This document shows, piece after piece, positions 55,267 to 64,000 of a stretch of DNA of 64,000 nt. The position numbers and the translations under genes are program-made. The stretch's first letter is position 1. Each line of letters opens with the position of its first letter. Source of the DNA: Hyphodiscus hymeniophilus (lineage: Eukaryota; Ascomycota; Leotiomycetes; Helotiales; Hyphodiscaceae); assembly GCA_016508695.1 (NCBI GenBank), contig VNKQ01000002.1, positions 248,001 to 312,000 of the forward strand, in the 5' to 3' direction. The notes beneath the pieces are model-generated. The model was not told where the DNA came from. It saw only the letters and a list, made by a program, of their open reading frames with translations, and made no database searches.

Positions 55267-58200
55267 ATGGTCTCTGAAAACGGCAATAAGCCGTCAACCG
55301 TCAATGGACAGCCTGCAGCCGCTGGACATCAAAATACAGCCAGCAATGAGGAAAGAAGTCCGAATGGGAGCTCTTCGATAGTTCAAGCACCAGGAGCAAA
55401 AGCAGGTGTAGGATCCGCACTCCAAAATGGGGCGGTCGCCTCTCACATATCAAGAAAGTCAAAACAAACCCCAGTCATCGATATCAAAAAAGATCTGTCA
55501 GCGCTCATTTCCCAACAGATGCGAGCGACACCCAATGTTGTTGCTCTAGAGGATGAAAATACGACCTTGACCTACAGCGAGTTGGACGAAAAGGTCGCGG
55601 TGCTTGCTGATCGCCTCCGTGGCCATGGAGTTGGTCGTGACAATCTCGTAGGGGTTCTTCTAGGACGCAGCGCAAATTATGTGATTGCTTGTCTTGCAGC
55701 ACTACGTGCAGGAGGAGCATTCCTGGTTCTCGAACTGGCATACCCACCAAACCTCCTTGCAGATGTGATAGAAGACGCCAAACCGACCGTGGTAATCACA
55801 AGTACCATGCAAGCCGACCAGATCAACGCAGATATCCCTCTCATGATCCTCGATGAACATGGTGTGGATACTTCTAAGTCACCACAATCTTCGAAAGAGC
55901 TCGCCCCTTTGCCTGCTGAGGATGATCTGGAAAGACTTGCTTTTGTGTCCTATTCATCTGGATCAACTGGTAGACCCAAGGGGATCCTCAATCCACACAT
56001 GGCGCCAGTACTCTCATACGATTTGAGATTCCAACTCAGTGATCTATCCCCGGGAGATCGTGTGGCCTGTAATGTTTTCTTCATCTGGGAGATGTTGAGG
56101 CCGCTTGTGAGAGGAGCGACTGTGGTTTGCGTGCCAGATGAGGCCAGTTACGACCCGGTTGCATTGGTTGATTTGCTGTCTCGTCGAAAAGTTACGGAAA
56201 CCCTTATGACACCAACTCTTCTGGCTGCGGTGCTCTCCAGGCACTCAGATATTCAAGCTGATCTTCCGGATCTTCGCACATTGTGGTTCAATGGTGAGGT
56301 CGTTACTACCGATTTGGCCCGTCGGGCAATGAAAGCTCTTCCGAAGTCACGCCTCCTCAACTGCTACAGCGCCAGTGAGACTCATGAGATTGCTTGCGGA
56401 GATATCAAGGATATTATTGACAATGAGGCACCGTATTGTCCAGTTGGACATCCTATGGAGCCAGAACATATCTATATTCTTGACCAAAATCGTCAGAAGG
56501 TCGACGTTGGTGTCCCAGGGGAGTTGTTTGTTGGAGGATCTATGCTTGCACGGGGCTATCTAAATCTTGCCGAAACAACTGCCGAAGCATTTCTATCAAA
56601 CCCTTTTGATTCAACGCCAGGGTCCCGCATGTATAGGACTGGGGATTTGGCGCGACTGCTACCTTCTGGAATTCTTGAGGTGACTGGTCGCGTTGGAGCT
56701 ATGATTAAGGTCCGAGGATATTCCGTTGTACCTGGCAAAGTCGAAAACACCATTATTGAGAAATTGGCCGTAAAGCAGTGTGCTGTCATTGCTCATGGTG
56801 AAGGGTTCGTGTTCCCAAACTTTTCCAAATTTCAGCTTGCCGCAGGAGTTAGTCGAATCTCTCCGCGTTTTACTGTCCGAATCTCCGTGGTTATCTGCAC
56901 TGTCGTCCCCCCAAACTCCACGTTTGACTCTTAGAATATCAAGAAACTTTCGACCTTCTCTCAAGAAACTGAAGGAGGACTGCTGACCTGTTGATATTTT
57001 AGGCTCGAGCGACAACTGATTGCATATATCGTACATGATAAGGAAGAGCCAGGAGACCGAGCGGTCCCCATCGTTGATGAGTCTGGATACAGCTTGATTG
57101 CTCGACGAACGCTGTCAACTTCACTTGCTCAGTACATGATTCCTGCCCTGTGGGTAGAACTGGACGAGCTACCAACCAACCGAGTCTCCGGGAAAGCCGA
57201 TTTGAAACGGTTGCCTCCCCCGGTTGTCTCTATTTCAACCATTTTTAATCACACAAAGACTGAACGGAATACGACTATCAGCGTCGACGCGGTTGCGGAA
57301 GCCTGGGCTACATGTCTGAACGTGCCATTCAGTTCTGTGACGAAGGAACATACGTTTTTCGATCTGGGAGGGCATTCTTTGACACTAGCCGATCTTGCAA
57401 CCAAGCTTTCGAAGACATTCGGCTTTCCAGTCCCAGTTGCACGCCTTGTTGTGAACCCGACGCTTGATGGACACTTGGAAGTCCTATGTTCTGTTCGAGA
57501 TGGGCATACCGCAGCAGTACAAGCCGATTTACCTGCAGTTCTGCGCGCCGATTGCGTTCTTTCCGAAGACATCCAGCCCAGTGGCAAGCCATTTTGCTCG
57601 CTTAGTACTGCCGGTACAATCTTCTTGACCGGCGCTACGGGGTACTTGGGGGCTTTTTTACTCTGTGATCTATTGGAATCGACATCAGCACGTATCCTAT
57701 GCCTTGTCCGATTCAACGACCCGGCTCCAGAAGATGCGCCAGCTGGCGTCGCACGTATACGCAAGAACTTGCTTGATTTGGGGCTGTGGCACGACTCAAT
57801 TCTGGATCGTATCGAGGTTATTCCTGGAAATCTCAGTCATAAAAAGCTTGGCATTGCGCCAGATATATACAAAGAATTGACAACGAGTATTGAAGTCATC
57901 ATTCACGCAGGAGCTACTGTCAATCTTGTGTATCCGTACGCTGCCTTACGCGATGCAAATGTGGGAGGTACGAGGGAGGTACTCCGGCTGGCAAGCCAAA
58001 GCGGGGCAACTCTACAGTACGTATCAACGAACGGGGTCCTGCCGCCATCCAAAAGCGCATGGCCTGAAAGCGCTATGATTAAGGTGGAGGACGTTCCTGA
58101 GAAGCTAGTTGATGGATACGGTCAGACAAAATACGTTGCGGAGCAACTTGTCCATGAGGCGGGTCGTCGTGGAATGCCGGTAAGGATATTACGAAGCGGG

Positions 58201-59508
58201 ACAATCAGCGGCCATAGTACTTTAGGGTCAACAAATACTTACGACCTCTTCAATGCGTTGATTGTGGAGTCGCTCCATCTCGGGTATGCTCCAGATATTG
58301 CTGGATGGCGTGCCGAGATGACTCCAGTGGATTTTATCGGTAAATCCATCGTTAGCCTTTCTAATGACATTCATACACAGCAGCGGGTATTCCACCTTGG
58401 CGATCCTAATCCTGTGGAGACCACATCGCTGTTCGAAAATCTTGCCGAGCTTGGTTATCCAACTAAGCAACTCGAGTGGGAAAAGTGGGTTTCGCTATGG
58501 AGTGAAAAGAGAGGCTCTGCGAAGAGAGGGACTGGCGCCTTCACAGCTGATATACTCCGGGGAGGAATGCCAGACGTCGAGTTTTTGAGAGACATCACAA
58601 TACTGGATGATGAAGCTACCAAGCCCGCACTTGGCGATCTTCAACGCCCAAAAATTGACGCAAAATTACTTGAAATATATGCTCGTCACTGGTATGCCAG
58701 GGGCTGGCTCCCAAAGCCACCCTTACGTTTGCATGATACCAATGGATTTATTAAAGAATCAAAGAAGGGACCATTACATCGACTCGTGGCTGTCGTGACT
58801 GGAGCATCTTCTGGAATTGGTGCAGCGACTGCTTCTGCTCTGGCCAAGGAAGGCGCCCATGTCGCAATCGCTGCCCGCCGCACTGATGCTCTCGAATCTC
58901 TAAAAAGGAAGCTCGCCGTTTATGGAGGTAAAGTCATTGTCCATCAAACCGATGTTACGAAGAAAGCCGACGTCGATTCGCTCATTCGCACTACCGAAGC
59001 TGCCCTCGGGCCGGTCGATATCCTTGTCTCCTGCGCTGGTGTCATGTATTTCACCATGGTGGCAAACACCAAAAGTGACGAATGGGAACGCACAGTTGAT
59101 GTGAACTGCAAAGGCCTACTCCACTGTTTGTCATCGACTGTTCCATCAATGCTCTCACGAGGCCGCGGCCACATCGTCGCCATATCCTCTGACGCCGGCA
59201 GGAAAGTGTTCCCCGGGCTCGGCGTCTACTCAGCTAGCAAATTCTTTGTCGAAGCAACTCTTCAAGCCTTGCGTGTGGAAACCGCAGGCACCGGGCTGCG
59301 GGTTACGAGCGTGCAACCTGGAAATGTCTCAACGGAGCTTCTGGCAATGTCAACGGACGCAGAAGCACTCAAGAAATACGGAGAGCCTTCGGGAGCCAAG
59401 GTCCTCGATGCCGAGGATGTTGCAAACTCGATTGTGTATGCTCTGAGTCAGCCAGCGCACGTCGCTGTGAATGAAGTGCTGATTGAGCCTCGGGATGAGC
59501 CGATCTGA
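55267..59508 (+). CDS. NRPS-like A-T-R-R enzyme, probable glycine betaine reductase (ATRR)
   Basis: Two exons, 55267-56804 and 57003-59508 (198-bp intron), give 1347 residues. The adenylation domain spans about 70-590: SYSSGSTGRPKG (228-239), NCYSASETHE (365-374), YRTGDL (456-461), GRVGAMIKVRGYS and catalytic Lys577 in NRVSGKADLK. The thiolation domain has Ser638 in DLGGHSL (phosphopantetheine site). A thioester reductase domain, R1, has TGATGYLG from 722 and Tyr885/Lys889 in YGQTK. A second reductase, R2, is a classical SDR: TGASSGIG from 1112 and Tyr1255/Lys1259 in YSASK. There is no condensation domain. This order matches the fungal ATRR enzyme shown in Aspergillus nidulans to activate glycine betaine and reduce it, via the aldehyde, to choline. 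All catalytic residues are present. The first 65 residues are low-complexity. The assignment to betaine rests on architecture; the substrate-pocket code was not aligned. Confidence 0.88.
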
Positions 59509-60413
59509 TAGAGCAGAGTTCTAGAAGCTGAAGCTATCAAAATGATAGGAGTTAATACTTATTGACCTGGACTTGCTATGTGGTATGGATTAAGATTTAG
59601 AGGTTGATTGCTGTTTAGACGAGTAGAGATTTATGGTCTAAATCGGTTGACCAAGAAAAAGATTATAGAATGTTCCACGCAAAAAATGTGGTATACTATT
59701 TATAAATTGGTTTAGCTATGGCTTGTTTAAGATGGGTGGTTATTTTAGAATAAATGACAGAACTGGAGATTTATACTCATATGCCCATCTGATTGCATGT
59801 GGACCTGTGGTGAGTCTGGCTGCTGAACGCATCACCACCAAACATTCTAGATGCTGAAATTAAGGGATACCAAAGACTCTCCCGTATGGCGCTGGGCATA
59901 TGGTAGAGCATAATATGACTTTCGAACCTTCAGTCCAATCACGTGCATATCAGGTGATACGACAATCAATTCTTCTTGTACATTACAACGAGAAATATGA
60001 GCGTCTTTTGCAAAGCTTTAGCGTATCCTAATCCTGATTTGCAGGCTTTTCAGATATTGGGCATACCAAATATTGCAGAGACTCTCACATGCACTGAATT
60101 GAGCGTTTATTACCCGAATGGGGGAATGGCATGCGGCACTGCATGATGACAAAGACCCAGATTATTGGAAATCAGATGCGGGAAACGGATATATGGAGCG
60201 CCAATGGCGATATATCACAAGCTTCATGTTTATTGCTTTCTAATACAAATAATAACCAGATATAATTCACTTCGAGAAGTTTGTCGAGATCGCAGACCGT
60301 GATCTAGAATCTGCCGTCTATTTAAACCACATCCAAGCTCAAACAAGGCATACATCAATATTCATCCCAAACTTTTTGTACAAATACACACATCTATCTT
60401 TTAACGCATCAGA
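59509..60413. other. intergenic, no gene seen
   Basis: AT-rich first half (59520-59760) consistent with a 3' UTR and terminator region of the ATRR gene. A TATTTAAA at 60319-60326 lies 88 bp before the next ATG. Confidence 0.45.
60319..60326 (+). promoter_or_regulatory. TATA-like box upstream of the DUF427 gene
   Basis: TATTTAAA, 88 bp before the start codon at 60414. Confidence 0.35.
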
Positions 60414-61302
60414 ATGGCAGAGTAAGACCCCCAAACGGTGCCAAAGCTTGCCACTAACTTCTCCAGCCTCGAGACCCTCGCCCAAACTCTCATCAAATCC
60501 GGACCCGTCAAGATAGAATCCACACCTCGCCGTGTACGCGCGCTCTTCGACGGCATCTTCCTTTTCGATACCACCTCCGCAAAATGGGTTTGGGAGCACA
60601 AGTATTTCCCCCAGTTCTGGATCCCCATTTCAGCGGTCGCTCCCGGTGTTCTCACAAAAGAGAAAGCGATCGATGCCGAAGGCTCGGCATTTTCAGCCAG
60701 TGCGAAAGGCAAGGGAAAGACGACCGATCGGGTTGTGATTTTTGAGAAGGGACCACTGGAGGGCTTGGTTAGGTTTGAGTTCAAGGCTATGGGTGAGCTT
60801 TCGTGAGATAGGGTGGGTTTGGGGACGGTGCTGATGAATAGCAGATTCGTGGTTTGAGGAGGATGCGCAGATCTATGACCATCCCAAGAATCCGTACACG
60901 AGAATCGACATCTTGCCCTCGTCAAGGAAGATCGAAGTCAAGATCGACGGCGTCACTGTAGCTAAGAGCTCGAATCCTCTTTTCTTGTTCGAGACCGGGC
61001 TTAGAACGAGGTACTATCTTCCCAAAACGTCGGTATGTTCTTCTCAGCTGTAATGTGCATGGAGTGGGACTGATTAGAAGTAGGTGAAGTGGGAATATCT
61101 CACGCCGTCCAAAACAACGACAAAATGTCCGTACAAGGGTCTCGCCCAGTACTACAACGTGGACATCAATGGGAAAGAATATGCCGATCATATCTGGTGG
61201 TATGAGTATCCCACTACGGAGTCTGCTTCCATTCAAGGTCATGTGTGCTTTTACAATGAGAAGGTTGAGACTTATGTTGATGGAGCTTTGGAGGAAAAGT
61301 AG
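60414..61302 (+). CDS. DUF427 domain protein
   Basis: Four exons, 60414-60421, 60467-60792, 60845-61032 and 61084-61302, encode 246 residues. Exon 1 is only 8 nt (Met-Ala and two bases of the third codon). It is supported by its GTAAGA donor, the CTAACTTCTCCAG branch/acceptor and exact phase. Family landmarks are PRRVRALFDGIFLFDTTSAKWVWEHKYFP near the N-terminus, SSRKIEVKIDGVTVAKSSNPLFLFETGLRTRYYLP, and the second half YLTPSKTTTKCPYKGLAQYYNVDING ... DHIWWYEYP, with TESASIQGHVCFYNEKVETYVDG at the end. This is the tandem beta-barrel arrangement of DUF427 proteins. The domain is widespread in bacteria and fungi, and its biochemical role is not established. Confidence 0.88.
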
Positions 61303-61491
61303 TCCTTGTTAGGAACCTAGTGAATACTTAACTCATTTTCTGCGATCCTGATTTTCCATTTGCAGTCAGAAATTTCATCGTAGCGACACCAATAAAGTTC
61401 TGCTTGGGAGGTCGCTCGTTCGCGACTTGTAAAGAGAGGTTTTTGAAAATTGCTAGGAGCCTTTCGAGAAATATTCGGGACGATCACGACG

Positions 61492-63498
61492 CTACATTGA
61501 ACTTTCTCCCTCTTCTATACTAAGGGAGCGTGAAAATTGACTTAGCTGCCATTCCTCGGGGCTCAAAGACCCTCCGTCAGTATCCTCCATCATCAAGACG
61601 TCATTCCACAAACTCCGTACATGGCTTTTACACCATGTATCCTGCCACAAGACACTCTTAAGAGCTCCCTCCAGTCCGTCCGCACTTGAAACTCCCAGCG
61701 CTCTACACACCATGCCTAGTTCTTTCACAAACCACCAACGCTCGTACCGTCCTGCTGACGCTGCTCCACCCATGAACAACATCCACAATAACCAACTCGA
61801 CCTTGTATAATTCGAGTTCCACCATCCCCCCATCTGAATCTCTAACGAAACCTGTAATCTCTCAACAAGTCTGATCAACAACTGAGACGTCCTTGGAATC
61901 TCACGAAGCACAAGATATAGCCACAGATGCGCTGCAGTCTTCAGCGGTACTGCTTCAAATGAATAGAGGCATTCGCTCGGTTCCAAGTCATCGACAAGCG
62001 CTTTGTTCAAATGCAAGAGTTCGTATTCGGTGTTGTAGATCATGTTGCTCGCATCCCGACGATCCAGTGCTTCACTACTATCGGGATCTAGGATCGAGGA
62101 AAGACTTCGCAGGAGAGAGAAAATGGAGATGATGGGCGATTCGGAGCCGAAGAGTCCTTCCGGTGCCAGAAGTCCTGGGTTGAAATTTAAAATGTCAAAG
62201 GTGTAGTTCTTGCGATGGGTTGGAGTGGAGATGCGAGGGAAGCGTGGCTGGCAGTTCCAAACATTTGAGTAGCAGAAGTCTGACCAGGTTACGACGCGGC
62301 CGAAGACACCCTTGATCTTGTGGATTCCCCCACGCTGTTTGACCATATATTCCAAGCCTTGCATGTGGATCTTAGAGGCCTCGTAGTTCCCGTTGAGATT
62401 CTGCTGCTAGTTAGAAGAAAGCCTGACGACTTTTTGCAAATTAAGAGCCTGACCTCTTTCGTAACAAGCATTGCCACGGCTGCGATGGTCATATCGGTGA
62501 AAATTCCTTCCTTGAGACGCTGATTTATCGCTCGAAAAGCTTCTCCTCCATGGTGCAGAGCTTCAGGTGAGTCCGAATGACCTAACGCCAAGTCATGATG
62601 AAGCGCCACCAAGTAGAGGATTGAATGGAGGAGTGCATTGTCGGTTTTTGCGTAGGAGAAAAAGTCTCCATCTGGATTAATTGCCACCGAGTTCATGGAA
62701 TATGAATGGTGATCTGTGTTGAAAGTCAGCGCATTACCATGCAGGTTTTGACAGGGTGTAGCTGATGCTATAGATCCACCTCTGACTGCTGCAGCGTGGA
62801 AGTGTTCATTGCTTTGAGCCATATACAATTGAGCTTACAATGTAGAAATAGTCCTTCGCTGCGTCTTCCAAGCTTGACAGACAAAGAATTGAACGGATCT
62901 AGGTGACGGTCATCCAGGTATAATACCGGATTGAGGAATTGGCGTTGCTTGACGCGCGACAACTCGGGGGTAGCGTCGAAATATTCAGGGGTCAGTGTTT
63001 TCCTGTTGGCTATCTTCCGCAGAGTCTCTTCGGCGAGAGCCTTTTGGCGTCGAGCATTGATGGCTTTGGTCTTAGTCTTGTGCGACCATGTATTCAGCTT
63101 GAACCTTCCCTTGTATTGGGTTGGTTTCTCAGGCTTGACACTTGTCAGCACTTCCGCGATACCAGTCATGGCTTGCCGGTTCTGCTTTCTGAGGTAATCC
63201 CGCATAGCTTGCATCCGAACTGTCTTTGATATCTCGGTGCTAGTAGCTTCTGAAGGGCGAGTGATTGTGACGAATTCAAAGCTTTTGGGGTCAACTTTGT
63301 CCACCTCGAGTAGTTTATTGTTACCACTCGGCTGTAGCACATAGCAAGTTACTAGTTACAGTCAGTGAAAGGTTGCAATCGGTAACTGAGATGAATACAG
63401 TGTCTTAACTGTGCGTCATTCTCCTTGTCACCCTTGACTTTCCTTCTCTTTGACACACACTTTCGAAGTTGAACCGATGCTTCCTGAATGTTTGCCAT
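61492..63498 (-). CDS. fungal regulator-like protein (Fungal_trans_2/DUF3468 type) without a zinc cluster
   Basis: Four exons on the minus strand, 63498-63399, 63351-62839, 62713-62454 and 62400-61492, encode 593 residues; all phases agree. The N-terminus is basic (VSKRRKVKGDKE) and then carries the same signature as the gene at 24.7-26.5 kb: SFEFVTITRP followed by VRMQAMRDYLRKQ. A basic linker follows, then the regulator-type C-terminal region: DNALLHSILYLVALHHDLALG, EAFRAINQRLKEGIFTDMTIAAVAML, IHMQGLEYMVKQRGGI and SLLRSLSSILDPDSSEALDRR. No Cys cluster is present. The 47-bp first intron and the 125-bp second intron are inferred from frame and conservation; the third exon junction (HY-HHSYSMNSVAINPDGDFF) is well supported. 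Target and function unknown. Confidence 0.78.
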
Positions 63499-64000
63499 GG
63501 TATGTTCCTTTCCTTCTTGTGTGTTGGAGACTTGGCACTGGCATTTTGAGGTTCCTTGACCTTTTCAAACAAGAGCTACAATATAACTCTTTCGAATATC
63601 TAGTCTAGAAATGACGGAGTATCCTCACACTACTGACAAAGCTGGGAAAAGATTGCCACCGGACGGTTTTATGCTATCAGCCTTATCGGACAAGAACTTT
63701 GCGGACTCACGAATGTTTTAACCTCTCGCGGCTCACGGGATGATTGGGAGAGTGTTGAAGAGACTGCAGTGTGCTTACATATGATGGATGCTTACCAATG
63801 AAGATGTCCGAAGAATACCCGCTAAACGCGTCCGTCCCTTCGTGCGTATGCTGGAAAAGGCAACTTTAGCTAAGTTGGCTGGATGTCCACTTCCCTTAGA
63901 ATGCGATATCATGTCATATTGGATTAAAGACTCACTCAATGAGAGTCATAGCCTCGACTCCAGCTTCTCACTTCTTCGCTAAATCTATGCCTCTCTGACA
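63499..64000. other. right edge, no gene seen
   Basis: About 500 bp upstream of the regulator-like gene. A 64-codon plus-strand frame at 63788-63982 has no recognisable feature and may be chance. Confidence 0.45.

Noticed and set aside
1..64000. tRNA, rRNA, CRISPR arrays, bacterial operons and intact transposons
   Set aside because: No B-box-like GGTTCGANTCC with a matching cloverleaf, no rRNA sequence, no CRISPR-type repeat-spacer pattern, and no transposase, integrase or reverse-transcriptase motifs were seen by eye.

Overview
The window comes from a filamentous ascomycete (Pezizomycotina; Leotiomycetes is a guess from gene content, not something I can prove). The evidence is many short spliceosomal introns (mostly 43-80 bp, GT-AG, CTRAC-type branch sites), several Zn2Cys6 or fungal-type regulators, MFS transporters, and fungus-specific families (MYND plus DUF4470, 2EXR, CsbD-like). 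I rebuilt exon structures by hand from reading frame, splice signals and family resemblance. Unless noted, each model closes in frame.

Layout. 1.5-13.3 kb has an accessory or metabolic flavour: an FMN-dependent 2-hydroxyacid dehydrogenase (+), a classical SDR (+), two Zn2Cys6 regulators head to head (7711 minus, 8274 plus) and a 14-TM drug-efflux-type MFS transporter (minus). 13.3-16.2 kb is gene-free and holds an unusual composite repeat array (about 14.49-15.60 kb). It has ten copies of a 17-bp element around an imperfect TTGC...GCAA palindrome, separated by 10- and 11-bp minisatellites. 16.2-24 kb carries a CsbD-like stress protein, a Kes1-type oxysterol-binding protein, a MYND/DUF4470 protein with an apparent one-base frame break, and a conserved protein of unknown function. 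24.7-32.5 kb has a regulator-like protein without a zinc cluster, an alpha/beta hydrolase, a GC-rich 2EXR protein and a HOL1-like MFS transporter. 35-48 kb includes a large membrane protein, then a housekeeping island: CTNNBL1 and PPIL4 homologues (both spliceosome-associated), a small conserved protein and a 983-residue largely disordered protein.

51.5-63.5 kb contains a Zn2Cys6 protein whose reading frame is broken once, and a 1347-residue NRPS-like enzyme with A-T-R-R architecture, matching fungal glycine betaine reductase (ATRR, glycine betaine to choline). It also contains a DUF427 protein and a second member of the regulator-like family seen at 24.7 kb.

Gene-poor stretches (32.5-35.2, 37.0-38.9, 47.9-51.5 and 53.1-55.3 kb) show only short unsupported frames. 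I saw no rRNA, tRNA, CRISPR array or intact transposon.
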